From: Xylaria sp. FL1777
Taxonomy: Eukaryota > Ascomycota > Sordariomycetes > Xylariales > Xylariaceae
NCBI GenBank assembly: GCA_022578965.1
Contig: MU400690.1
Coordinates: forward strand, 1-64,000
Reading direction: 5' to 3'
DNA: 64,000 bases
Shown here: in pieces, positions 51,790 to 64,000 of the stretch
Layout: each line of letters opens with the position of its first letter
Position numbering within the stretch: position 1 is the stretch's first letter
Program-made: the position numbers and the translations under genes
Notes under the pieces: generated by a model
Told to the model about the DNA's origin: nothing
The model's input: only the letters and a program-made list of their open reading frames with translations
Databases searched by the model: none

Positions 51790-53045
51790 AAGGCCTTTAT
51801 TAAAACGTTTATATTACGATTGCTAGTTATTCTAATTGCTAAAAATCCGTAAATAGCAAAAAAACTAAAGAACACTGTTTTAACTATCTTTTAAACTTCT
51901 TAGTTTTATAAGTTATAAATATGCAAACTATGCTATTAAACAACAAATTTAAAACTATTATAAAAACAAAAAGTAAAATAATAACTTACTTAAAAGCTAA
52001 ACCTTTAAAACACATAAATTCTCTAGTAATACTTAAGTTCATTAAAAAAAAAATTATATTTTAACACAAAGTTCTTATTAAAATTAAGTATAATAATAGC
52101 TCCATGTTTAAAAGAAAAATAAAAAACGCAGTAAATATTTTAAAATACAAAATAAACTATAGCTTTACTTATTATTCCTAAGCCCAAGGCCTTATTAAAA
52201 AAAGCTACAAACTAATAAAAAAAAGCCTTATATAAATAACAAATAAAACCAGAAAAAATTAGCTAAATTACTTAAACTTAGTAGTATAAGCAAATCGCAT
52301 TTCTATATGCTATTATAGCTATAGCTTATATAAGCTAATATATAAAAAAATGCTAATTTTACCGGTAAAAAATGTAATACTAACGTAAAAAGTAATTAAA
52401 TAGCAAAATAATACCTTTTACAAAGATTTTATTAAAGCTAAAGTTAAGCAGCTAAAACGCTATAACTAGAATATTATAAGAATTAAAGCAATTATAACCA
52501 AAAAAAAAAAATTAGCTATAAAAACTAAATTTTAGAAAAACGCTTATAAAATTAAATAACTACTTAAAAAAAGCTTGCTTGTTTTTTTTTATAATACTAT
52601 GCTTTTAATAAATAAGTCTAACAACAAAAAACTACTATACTAATAAATTAGCTTTTACTAAGTTAAAAAAAAAGTTAATTATAAATAATACTAACTAGCA
52701 AAATTATTAAAAAAAGAATTAAAAAGGTTGTTTTTTGCTAAAAAGTTAAAGCAATTCATATAAAATAACTAAAAATATTAAAAGCTAGAAAATCCTAATT
52801 CTAATATATAAACTATTAATGCAGCAGCTATTTACTAAAGAGCTAACTAAAATAATAAAGCTTTTAACAATTAAAGCTATAACAGTTAAGCCGTAAAAAG
52901 CAAAAAAAATATAACAAATCATATAAGCTTTTTAAGTCCAAAAGGCTACAGTATAGCTTTTAGCGCTTTAAACATCCTAAGCGCTAAAAAATATAATAGC
53001 TTACTTTATTTTTTTTAGCTACTATATTATAAAGCGCCTTAAAAA
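51790..53045 (+). pseudogene. Ty3/Gypsy-type integrase remnant (copy B)
   Basis: This is the partner of 16045-17298, in one phase from about 51912. The second catalytic Asp is AAT (52092-52094) in IKYNNSS. The HPQAQG site is better preserved than in copy A (TCC-TAA-GCC-CAA-GGC at 52176-52190), with the catalytic Glu as AAA (52197-52199), again 34 residues from the Asp. The downstream Asn-Trp, WAD (TAG-GCA-AAT), YSLYKL and GPYRI-like blocks follow in order. Both copies carry inactivating changes at both checked catalytic residues, so neither could work. The possible stop at the end (TAA at about 53040) is shared by both copies. Confidence 0.8.
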
Positions 53046-56000
53046 GTAATAACTAATAAAAGCTAAAGCAATAGATTTTCCTTTTTTTACTTTTTATTTT
53101 CTTACTAATTGTTTTGTTCTTTATTTTTACTAATTGCATAAGTTTATATAATTAAGTTATAATATATAAAACTATTTTATTTTGCTTAAAACTAAGCGTA
53201 TTTTTTATAGCTTTTTTTTTATTAGTTTTATATTCGTTAGTTTTATAGCAACCTGTTTGTTAATACTTTTTTTACTATTATATTAAAAACATAAGTCTTT
53301 ATTTTATTTTAACGTTTTTTAAATAGCTTAATAGCTTAGTTCTAGTATAAATTATTATTGCTTTTCTTTAAAAATGCATAAAAACAAAAAAAACAAAAAT
53401 AAAAACTGCTTATTAGTTCTAACTATTTAAGTTTATTTTGCTGCACTAATGCTTATATATAAGTCTTTTTATTTTTAATTGCTTAATTACTTTTGTTTAA
53501 AACTAAATAGCGCTTTTTGCTTTTAGTTCAAACTATTTAATACTTAACAAAAATTTTAGAACTGCTAAAAAGCAAAAAACATTATTACTGCATTCTATAA
53601 AGTTACTAGTTTATACTTTACGTGCTTAAACTACTAGCAATAATTTAAAGCTACTATTAAGCAATAATAAACACTTAATAAAACAACAAATATTTAAGCA
53701 AAGTTTAAAGCAAGCTTAACCGGAGCAAAATTCTGCTACAAAAAACTAAGCAAAAATGTTTATTTATACAAAGCTAAAAAAATAAAAACTAAAAAAAAAA
53801 CAAAAAAAAGATTTAATAATTTAGTATTAATAATTCTTATTTTGTATATTTTGAGCTTTTTGTTATAAAAGTTCTATATATTTGCTTTTATAAGTATTAA
53901 AACTTAACTCTTTATATAATAATTGTTTTTTTTTTATTTATTACGCTTAAAAAAAAGTTTGCAAACTATGCAATAAAAAAAAATAATTGCAAATTATATT
54001 AAAAAAAGCATTACTATATAAACAAATTGTTTAATTTTTTTATTTTATTTTATTTTATATAATTTATTTAATTTATTTCTTTAATTATTCTTTAAAACAT
54101 TAAAGCGTTATACTAATTTTTTAAGCAATACTAAATTATTGCTTACTAATATAACATATAATAAGCTAAGCAATAAAATTAGCTTAAAAAAAACAATTTA
54201 ATTTACGTTTTAATTTAGTTCTTTTTTTAATTAAACAAATAAAAAAATTTCTAAACAAAGTTATCTGTTTTTTAAAGTTCTTAAGCATAAAATCCTCTTT
54301 AATTGCTGCAGTTATTATACTAGCTTTAAAATATTTAGCTATATTACTTTAAAACTTGTAAAATAAACAGTTATATAACTAAATAATAAACGTATAATTA
54401 ATACACGCATTAAACCTTTATCCTAAAATAATACAGCAAAAAAAAAAAAAGTAAAGTTTTATATACTTTTTGCTTTTAGTTATTATTAGTATTTGCTTAT
54501 AATACTTACAAAATATAGCATTCTAAATTTTAAACAATTATATAAACATAGCTATAAGCCAACAAAAATCACAAAAAATCCAGTATATATATTTACTCTA
54601 AAGACCGCCTTTAGTTGCTTTTATATATAATAAGCAAGCTTTTAAATGCTGCTGCTTTTTTACTTAAGTAAAGCTAGCTTAAATATGTTAATTTGCATAA
54701 CATTTAAAAAAAAAATTATAATTAACTTTTTATTAAACATATTTATTATTAGCGTTACTACTAAGAATTTTAATCTTTAAACAGCTTAATGCCTAGTTAT
54801 ATAAAAAAAAAAAAAGTTAGCTAAATAAAAAAAACAAGATTTAAAAAAAAAAAAAGCACGTATATTTTGCCATTTGTTAATAAACTTAACTTTTTAAATA
54901 TTATAAGTAAAACTATTTGTTAGCTAAGCAATATTAATTTCTTAAATGTTAATAAATTGCTACAATGCTTTTTAATTATTTAAAACTTTATTAATAACAT
55001 AAAAATTTTTTCTTGCGTGCTTAATTAAGCAAAGATTAATTATGCTACTTAAAGCTAGAAAATCTATAATAAAAACGTAAACTAAGTAATCTAAAAACTT
55101 AAGCGCTAAAATAAAAAATTGCAAAAAAAATCGAAGCTTTAAAACTACACAAAAAAAAACAGATTAAAAAAAAAAACAAGCCTTTTCTTTACATTTAGCA
55201 AAGCTTAAGTTACTTATTTTGCTATTAGTTATAACAGTTATTTAAAAAAAATAAGTTATAAATATATTAAAAAAAAATTAAAAAATAACTACTTAACTAA
55301 CTAAAACTACTTTACTTATTTATTCTTTAATTAATACTAACGTAAACATATAAAAAATAATTATTATAAGGGTATTTAGCAATTAATAGTTTATTTTAGC
55401 AATAAAATAATTAATTAATAAATTAAAGATAATATAATAAGTTTGTAAAAAAACAGTACGCTAATTTAAAGCTATATATTTTAGCTTTCCCTTTATTATA
55501 TTTGCTTTACTAAACTTTTTACCTATACCTAACTTTACTATTTTACTTACTTAATAAATTCTAACTTCTTATATTTTATATAAATACTTCTAGCATTTAT
55601 ATTTAAAAAATCTTATAATTACTAAAAAGTAATAATTTAAATTAGCAATTAAAAATATTAAACTATATGCAGCAAGTAGTACTAACTTTAATACTTATAC
55701 TTTATACTCTTTACTTAAGTATATAATACTATTTGCTTTTATACTTTTAACTTACATTAAGTTTTTTAACCTGCTTGCACTTTTTACTTAACTATAAAAC
55801 ATAGCAAATATATATATACGCTTAAACATTAATAAAGATTACTTTTATTATATGCATATATTTCTAATTATTACATTCCTTATTCTTAAAAAAGTTACTA
55901 GTACTATAAATTAGCTAAAAATAGCATTATTTTTTTCTAAAAACACTAATAAACCGCTACTTTATGCCAAAGAATATAAGCTTTAAGCATAACAAATAGC

Positions 56001-56089
56001 AAAACAAAAAATAAAAAAAAAAGAAAAAAAAACAAATATATATATACAAACCTTATAACTAGCTATAAAAAGCCTTTTTTTAAAAACTA
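53046..56089. other. Degraded stretch matching 17299-20330
   Basis: No domain is recognised. From about 55000 a + frame is partly open with long Leu/Ile/Lys-rich runs; it is out of phase with the frame that begins near 56090, and A-rich tracts near 56010-56040 could hide a frameshift. Confidence 0.35.
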
Positions 56090-58500
56090 AAAGCTTTTTA
56101 AAAACAGCCTTAAAAAAAAGCCAGTATTTATTAATAGCTTAAAGTACAAAAAGTATTTAGCTTGCATGCTTTTCTTATAAATTAATAAGCCAAATATAGA
56201 AAATGTTTAGCTAAAAAACGTGTTGCTTTTTTTAGTTAACGTTTTTTTAAAATCCGTTTTAAAGTTTTCTTTTACTAAAAAAAAAATAACCTTTATAAAG
56301 TGCTTATTTTTTGAAAACCTAAAAAAAAGCAAAAAAGTAGTACTAAAAAACCGCTTTAGCTATTTGTTCTTTAAAAATAGTAAAGCCTGCTAAAACTTTT
56401 TCTTAAACTTAGTTCAACAAATATAAAAGAAATCAATATTTATAATATATAGAAAATATCGTAATAAAAAAACGTTAAAATATTAGTAGTTCATAATATA
56501 CGTAATTCTAAAAGAAAATATTTACTTTTTTAATTTAGTATATAATAAAAAAATAATTACTTTTTAAAAAAAAGTTCATTTAACATACTTTATTACATAA
56601 AATCGCTTAGTAAACGCAAATAAAACGCTACCTTATATACCTAAACTAATAAAAGGATTTCTAAGGAAATTTTTATAAACTATAAGCTAAATATTTAAGT
56701 TTATAGCTATAAAAAGTCCTGCAATACTAATACAGTTTTTATCTATAATTAAAAATTACTGTAATAACAATAATTTATGCTTTAATAAGTTTAACGTTAT
56801 ATTTATAAAATTTTTAATAGTTTTAATAATAAAGCTAAAACTATATAAAAAATAAAAACCTATAACATAAAAGCTAAACATTTCGTAGTTAATATTTATA
56901 AAAGCCCTAAAAAAGCTACTACTAAAAAAAGCTTTAAACAATCATTAAAAAAATAATAACTTTAAACACTTTAATAAGCTTAAGCTTTACAATAAACAAA
57001 AACTGGTTTATTATTTTTTGCTAAGTAAAGTTTTAAAGATAATATATAAAAATAATAAGCAGCAATAGCTAAAAACCTTTTTTTTAAAGCAATAAACAGC
57101 TGCTAAAAAAACTTACTAGTATAAATAAAGGTATTTAAATCACTAAAAAAGTCTTATTATTTTTAGCTACTACAAAAACTTCTATAAAGTAAACATAATA
57201 TTATAAAAGTTTAAAGCTATTTATATTATAAACGTTCTTATAAAGCTAAACGCTAAAAAATAGCTAAATAAGCGCAAATTAAAAGCTTTACTAAATATAT
57301 TGCTTTAGCTATATATAAATAAAAAAAGCAGAACTCCAAAAATAAGTATTAAGCCTAAGTATAGCTAATTTATAAAAAACCTTTTTATAAACTAACAAAA
57401 TATAAAATAAGCTATAATAATTACTAAAACCCCTTAAATAAAATATCTTATAATAAAATATTGCTTAAATAATTATTAAATTACTATTTTTGTTAATACT
57501 ATTTTAAAAGTAGCATATATTTTAAACTTTAAGCATGCTACTAATAAAAACAATAAACAAGTTTTCTAAAGATTACAAAAGTATTAAGCAATAAAGCACC
57601 TTAATATAAAAGTTATTTTAAGCTATTTTATATTTTCTTGCTTTTTTTAACGTAACACCTATATATGCAAATTCTTTAAGCTTTTATACTTATACTGCGT
57701 GTTTTATAACCTAACAAACTAGTTTTTAAAAAAAGGCATTAATAATTAAAAAAGTTATATATAGCTTATTGTTTTTATAAAAAAAAGCCTTAAAAAGCAC
57801 TTTAGCCTTAAATTACTAAAAAATCTACGCTTATTGCCCTTAATAAGCGCTAAACTTTATAAACTCCTATAAGCACTAAATATAACTTTCTTTAAATCTA
57901 AAAAAACAGCTTTTACTTTATTAAGCACTAAAAATGCAAAAAACAAAAACAAAACGCTAAAAAGAAAGCTAAATACTAATTGTTCTGTTTTTTTAATACT
58001 TTTTACCTTAAAGCGCAAAAAGAATTTCTAGCGAAAAAAACCAACGTTTATACTAAAGAAGTTTTATTATAAGCAATATAAAAACGTTCCAAAAGTACAA
58101 AATTACTTTACTATAAATATACTTACAAATATTTTTCTTTTTAAGTATAGCAAGCTAAGTATAAAACCTAGCTAAGCTTAATAGTTTAAAAAAAAAAAAG
58201 TATAAACTTTTTATAAGCATTTTTTTAAAGAAAACGCTAAGCACTTTTAAAAGCTTTTGCTTATATATTTAAATATATAAAAAAGCTAAAACTAGTTTTA
58301 ATAAAGCTAGAATGCTTTTATAAGCGCTAAAACTTAAGCTACCCCTAAACATAATAAAAAAAATAAAAAAGAACTTATAAAACTAAATAAACAAAAAAAA
58401 ATAATACTAACCCTGTTTAAAAAACGTTAATAATAAAAAGAACTTTATAATTATAAGTATTAAGATAAACTAAAAGCAGCTATATTTTAATAAAAGAAAA
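56090..58500 (+). pseudogene. Unrecognised decayed ORF (copy B)
   Basis: The coding-like + frame (codons starting at multiples of 3) runs from about 56090 to 58500, partner of 20331-22740. The best part is 57890-58170, about 90 codons with one stop. The N-terminal third has scattered Cys and a KxxxPYIPK segment near 56630 that faintly recalls Cys-rich fungal hypothetical proteins linked to transposons, too weak for a call. The overlapping - strand 61-codon frame at 56756-56941 also exists in copy A and is a shadow of this frame. Confidence 0.35.
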
Positions 58501-58805
58501 TTAAAGTAAAGTAAAATAGCTAAACAAGCTAACTAGCTAATTAAAATAAGTTTAAGCTAAGTTATATAGTAAAAATAAAAGTATAAATGTTGCATTAAAT
58601 TTAAAAGCATAAATTTAAACATTACAAACAACATAATAAAAATTAGCTATAATTGCTTTATTTATATTATTAAATAGCCTTTCTATTAATTGTTTTATTT
58701 TTTAATTTATATATAGCTTAATTGCTTAAATACATAAGTTATAACTTATTTTCTTGCAATTAAAGTGTTATAGTAAATTTAGCGTAATTATACTGCTTTA
58801 TTTTA
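58501..58805 (-). repeat. Right ~305-bp inverted repeat (copy B)
   Basis: Reverse complement of 48432-48735, ending outward at TACTGCTTTATTTTAATA near 58805. The sequence beyond still matches copy A's flank, as at 23065. Confidence 0.82.
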
Positions 58806-61800
58806 ATAAATAAGCTAAAAAAAAAGTAGTTATAAAGTTCTTAAAAAGAAAATTCATTATATATTTAGTAATTTAGTATTATAGTAAAGTTATAGTGTTT
58901 AATACACAATAAATTTTATGATTGCTTTACTTCTTAATTAAATATATTACTTTTTTGCTTTTATAGTTCTATGTTTAAAATTTAATGCTGCTACTTTTAA
59001 TGCTTTATTATATTATGCTTTACCTAAAAAGCTATAGTTAATATCTTATAATAAGTAGCTTTTTAAAGTTTATAATTAGTAGTCTGCTTTATAATAAATA
59101 CTTAAGTTTTGTTTAGTAGTTATAGTAAACCTTTTTTAGTTTAATAAAAAGCCTAGCCTATTATTGCTTTATATTTAAGGCCTATTATTGTTATGCTAAT
59201 ATAGCTAACTATAAATTAATTAATTTTTTAGCTATATTATAATAACTAAGCTTTTTTATATCTAGAACTTATTTAGCTATTTTATATATGTTTTTTTTTT
59301 TAGGTTATTATAATAATTAGTACTTTAGTTAAAATTTTATTTGTTCTTTTGATTTGCTGCAAGCGTTATTATATATAATGCACTAGTTTATAAAAAGCCA
59401 GATTATTTTCTTTAGCTATTTATACTAGCATATTAACAACCTTTGTTTAAATATTTTTTATATTAATAAATATGCCTTAAATACTGCATATATATTAGCA
59501 AAAAGTATTATATTCCTTTTATTAATTTTAAGTAAAATTATTTTAAAAATCTAAGCATAAAACAATAAGTCTTGCATAGTGTAATTAAAGCAGCTATAAT
59601 ATATAATTTGCAGCTATAAAATAAATTAATAAAAACAAAGCTAACATTAACGTATAAATTATAAAAGTGCTTTGCTTTTTTTTATTTAAACCGTAAGCAT
59701 AAGTACTAATACTAATGCTACATTTTCTGTTAATTTTTTAATTTATTTATAGTATAGCACTACTATTGTTAACTTAGCTAACTAGGTTTGTTATAAACCC
59801 TTTATTATAACTATAATATAATAAACATAATTATTAACTTTAAAGCTTTAAATATATTGCAAATTATATTATAAAAAGGTATATAAAGCTTATTGCTAAA
59901 CATAAGCAGCAACAAATAAACAACCAAAAATATTTTCTTAGCTTATTTTATAAAATCTTAAAGCAGCAATAATATTTACTGCTTTTTAGCAAAAGTTATT
60001 TTAGGTTTGCTATACATTAACTAATTTAAGAACATTAGCATTTTTAGCAAGCAGCGCTATATAATTAATATAAACATTATAGCTTTTAAAAACTTTGTTT
60101 ATAGCTTAAAGCTTTATACTTATAAAATAATCTTAGAAAACTTTTATAAATACTTATATTTTATATATATAATAGTTAGCTTTAACTACATTTATAATCT
60201 ATAGTATATAAGTTTTGTTTACTTAGTAGATTTAGCAATTAAGATTTCTTAAATTTTATTTAGCATAGCGTAAAAAACTTAAATAGCTAAAGCATTTTAA
60301 TTATAGTAAATAGTTTAACAACTTAAGCATTAGTAAGCAGCTTAAACATTTAAAAAACAAAAAATCTTAGCATAATAAATAGTTATTATAATAAACAAAA
60401 TTATTAAAACAAAGTAAAACAAACAAATATATATATATATATATAAATAAACAGTATTTAATGTAGCACTACGCAATAATAAAAGTTATTAAAATACCTA
60501 AATATTATTAATATGTAATAAATACTTAAGTAAATAATAAGTATTAATTAAAACTTAAATTGCTTATAAAAGCTATTTTTATAGTTATAACGCTATTAAA
60601 AACCCGTAATATAATAAAGGCTATTATATTATAACCTATAAAATAAAAAATATAAAATCTAGTTATAAAAGCTAAATACACCTTTACATTAAAAAAATAA
60701 AAGCTAGTTCTAGGTTAAATGCTAAAAATAAAGCACCGTTTTATTTTAGCTAACTAAAGTTTTAAAAATAAACATTAATTTAATATATAAAAATGCTTTT
60801 TAAACCTTTTTATAAACATTAGCGCTTTTGTTTTTTAAACCTAAGTATATATATTCCGTAGCTAAAACTATAGCTTGCTTTTTTATTAGTAGGTATTTAT
60901 ACAAACTATAAGCTTTTTTAAAAACGCTATGCTTAAGTCAAGTTTTTAAAACTTCTATAATAATATTTTTTAAAAGTTTAAAGATTAAAATACTGCAAAT
61001 TTGCTATGCTTTATAAAAAACTGTTTTAATTTTATAAAAAAAAAAAATCTTATTATAAATCTTTCCTATTTTAAAAAAGTCCTAAAAAAGTGCTATCTTT
61101 TTGCAATACTATATTTTAGTTAGCAATGCTGCTTTTTGCTAAATAAGGTTAATTATATAAAGCCTTTTTAAAAAAGCAGCTAATTGCTTAACAGTTAATT
61201 AAGTACCTTTAAAAGTAATACTAAAACATAAATATATGTTTTAATAAATGCTATCTTGTTAAAATAACGCAAAATCTTTTAAGTAATAGCTTACTTTTTT
61301 TAAAGCTTGCTTTTTTTACTTATAAAATCTAAATAAAACAATGCTATTAAATAGCATGTTATCTTTAAAATAAATCTTTTTATCTTTTGTTTTATACATT
61401 ATATTTAAAATTATTGTTTTATTCCCTATTAATTCGTTAGTTTTAAAAGCTTAAAAAGTTAATAGTATTTAAATTAAAGCTATAATTAGGTTATTTTTGT
61501 TGCTTAACTTATATGCAGAATTTTTAGTTTTTACGATTGTTAATTTTTTAGCGTTTTCTTGCTTTAATGTTTTCTTTATTGCAACTAAAAGTATTTTAAG
61601 TAATTAATTATTATTAAAAGTAGTACAAACCTTTTTATTATTTTATATCTCCAGGTTTTTAAAAAATTTAATATTTTTTTATATAAAAAAAGTTAAAAAA
61701 ACTACTAACGTTATAGCATTATATAAGTTTTAATTCTTTTAAAAGTTTATATTTGTATATTTTTTTAAATTGCATATCTTTAATCTTCTTTTTATTGCTT

Positions 61801-64000
61801 TCTGCTAATTATTAGATTTCTTATTTAAGGTTTAAAACTTTTATGCTTTATATAGCTTTTTTGCTAAGCTAATAGTTTAGCAAATATATATTAGTTTTTT
61901 AGTTGCTAATGTTCTTAAGTTTTTAAGTTTAAGCTTTTAATATAGTTTATTATTAGTATAATAATTTAGCTTGTTTTTAGTATTATACTAGCTATTATAT
62001 AAAGGCCTTAAAAATATAAACTTATTTAAAATTTTACAATAAAGTTTATCTTTAGTAACAAAAAGTAAATAGCTTATTTTTTGTTAACTATATATAGCAG
62101 AAAAGGTAATAATTTTTTATTTATTTAAATAGTAGTTTTAAAGCATTTAATACATTTAATAAAATTGCTAGTTTAATTAAATTTTTTTTAAATTATATTA
62201 GTATCCTAAGTAATAAAGCTGTTTTTATTAACAAAAAAGTCCACAATAATGCTAAATTATGCTTTAAAGTTAATAATTCCAGTAATATTACTTTTATAAA
62301 TTTTATTCTCTATTTTTATAGTAAGCTTTAAGCAAAGTTGTATAAATTTTTCTAGCTTTGCAACGCTTAAAAAAATAGCTAAAATACTTTACAGTTCTAT
62401 TAATAAAGCTATTATAAAACATAAATCTAAAAAGCTTATATATTCTTAGTTAAAATAATCTATTAAACTTAAGTCTTTTTTATTATAAAATCTATACTTT
62501 AGTGTTTTTTTAAATAAGTTTAAGCTACTATTATTAGCATAATTGTTATGTTTTTTATAAATTCTTAGTTTAAAAAGATTAAAGCTTTAGCTTGCACTTC
62601 GTAAAATCATTAATGCTAGTTATGTTAGCCTTTTAGGCTTATTTACTTCTTTTAGCATTATTAACATAAAATTAGCACTAAGCCAAAGTTTAGTTAAAAA
62701 TACTACTTTTTTAAAAAGCAGCAAAAGTATAACAATTAGCAACTTTTATTTTTTTAGGTTATTTTTAAATAATAAATATATAGTATTATATTAGTTTAAA
62801 ATTTTTAAAAGCATTTTGTTAAACTTTAACTTATCTTTTAACGTTTAAAAATCTAAGGCAATATAAGCAAAAAACAATATTACTTAATTATTTCATTAGT
62901 TTTAATCGCAAATAACCTTTATTATTTTATAGTAACGCTTTTTTAAAAAAGTAGTTATAAAGCTAAATTAAAGCATATAAATATATATAATAAAACCGTT
63001 ATAATTTATTTTATTATTAATTTGCACTATTAAATAGTTTAATAAAAAGCTAGTTTTATAAGTACTACTTAGTAATTTTTATTTATTAAGTTAATTAACT
63101 AACTGTAATATTAGCTAAAAGCTTACTTGTGCTTTTTTAGCTGCTGTTTGTTAAAATTCTATGTTTTTTTTCGAAAAGTTTACGCTTCTATAAAAAAAAG
63201 CATCCTTTATATTTACTTAAGTTAAAATCTTATATAATAAAGTTTTTAGTTAAGCTTTATATTTTAACTTATTGCTTTCTTTTTTTAAAACAAGCTATAG
63301 CATATTTAGCTCGATTTATTAATTCGGACTTTTACTAAGGTTATTTAAAAACAGTAGTATTGTTTTTAGCATTAGCTTAAGAACTTTTATTATTTTAAAA
63401 TATAATTTAGCTTTTATTTAAGCAATTGTTTAAATAAAAATACTAAAGTACTTTAGAACTCCTATTATAAAATCCCTAAAAATAACATTTATTTTTTTGT
63501 TTAAAAAGTTTTTAAACTTCTTAGCTTACATTTTTTTAAATTCCAAATTTCTTTTTATAAGCCTTGCTTTTTATATCCTTTAAAGTCTTTAATAATCAAA
63601 ACCTTCTATTTTTAATAAAATATTTTGCTTAGAAAAATTATTGTTTATTTATATATCCTTAATATTAAGTTAAATAAAAGACTTATTGTTATTTAAATAA
63701 ACCTTCTTAATTGTTTAACTTATAAAAAGCTTTTTTTTTAGCTTTTTAGGTTTTTTTTTATCTTTTGTTTAATAAAAGGTAGCTTTTTTTAATAAAAGTT
63801 TATAACAATTAGCTTAAAACATATTTACGCTAATCTTTCTGCTTAATATATAGCCTTGCAAAATTTCAATGCTATTTATATTATAAAAAGTACTTTATAT
63901 AAAGTTCTAATTAGTTGCAATAAAGCTATTATTTAGCTTACTGTTTATTAAGTTATTTCTTTTAATATTACAAGCTTTTGCTAATTTTATTTTATAAAAT
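58806..64000. other. Shared right flank of copy B, nothing recognised
   Basis: Colinear with 23065-28259 to the last base of the window. T-rich on the + strand; no family recognised. The (AT)n run at 60427-60445 is shared with copy A. Confidence 0.4.
60427..60445. repeat. (AT)n microsatellite
   Basis: Counterpart of the run at 24687-24705, almost unchanged in length between copies. Confidence 0.8.

Larger units (their letters stand above)
48432..58805 (+). mobile_element. 10.4-kb unit with ~305-bp inverted ends (copy B)
   Basis: It is bracketed by inverted repeats at 48432-48735 and 58501-58805, total 10,374 bp, matching copy A once its insertion is removed. It contains the same array, 83-codon frame, integrase remnant and long decayed frame. 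This uninterrupted copy is the better reference for the unit. Confidence 0.55.
1..64000. other. RIP-degraded AT-rich repeat block
   Basis: The whole window is very AT-rich and has no convincing intact gene. In seven 60-base lines counted by eye (starting at 4741, 9361, 13201, 20521, 24001, 26761, 42061), 26 of 31 C residues follow a purine, only 2 follow T, most are followed by T, and none by G. The duplicated segments differ by transitions, and decayed pol reading frames carry TAA/TAG at expected Gln or Trp codons. RIP is known from Pezizomycotina and acts on duplicated DNA, mainly at CpA. That this is a fungal AT-rich isochore or pericentromeric block is inference. Confidence 0.88.
48268..64000. 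repeat. Duplicated segment, copy B (runs off the window)
   Basis: This is colinear with 10314-28259 (see copy A) without the 2.2-kb LINE-like insertion. Its left end abuts the reverse transcriptase codons of a Gypsy pol remnant, while copy A's left end abuts a different sequence, so 10314/48268 is a true shared boundary. Near its left end and in the tandem array it retains more C and G than copy A (for example CCACAACCTCTACAAG at 48284). Whether the boundary is a transposon end or a recombination joint cannot be told without the other end. Confidence 0.93.

Noticed and set aside
51672..51875. 67-codon - strand frame
   Set aside because: Antisense to the end of the 83-codon frame and the start of the integrase region; not conserved as an open frame in copy A.
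1..64000. Mitochondrial, Plasmodium-like or bacterial endosymbiont genome
   Set aside because: No tRNA, rRNA or intact genes at normal density; duplicated copies differ by transitions and contain broken Ty3/Gypsy pol, which fits RIP.

Overview
This window is a gene-poor, extremely AT-rich block, very probably from a filamentous ascomycete (Pezizomycotina) genome with repeat-induced point mutation (RIP). Three things point there. Two colinear copies of a >15.7 kb segment differ almost only by C/T and G/A transitions. Recognisable Ty3/Gypsy coding sequence is riddled with TAA/TAG where Gln or Trp is expected, and with Asn/Lys where Asp/Glu is expected. No intact gene, tRNA or rRNA can be supported. 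I cannot name the species.

Layout. 1-2.5 kb: nothing recognised. 2.5-3.5 kb: a nested inverted-repeat structure with 26-bp tandem units. 4.2-10.3 kb: one very long decayed reading frame (about 2,000 codons, + strand) of unknown family. 10.3-28.3 kb: copy A of the large duplicated segment. 30.1-33.1 kb: a third copy of its terminal repeat and two pieces of a LINE-like element. 33-43 kb: simple-sequence tracts only. 43.4-44.6 kb: an unrecognised decayed frame. 45.6-48.26 kb: a clear Ty3/Gypsy pol remnant on the - strand (reverse transcriptase, RNase H, integrase), cut off at its 5' end. 48.27-64.0 kb: copy B of the duplicated segment, running off the window.

Inside each segment copy, two ~305-bp repeats in inverted orientation bracket a 10.37-kb unit. 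The unit holds a Ty3/Gypsy-type integrase remnant, a five-unit ~102-bp tandem array, a small 83-codon frame and another long decayed frame. I found no reverse transcriptase next to this integrase. Copy A carries a 2.2-kb LINE-like insertion in its left inverted repeat, flanked by a 13-bp direct repeat; copy B has the empty site.

The picture is a graveyard of nested transposons inactivated by RIP. Feature edges in degraded sequence are approximate unless two copies define them. Statements about original residues use the rule that RIP only turns C into T and G into A.
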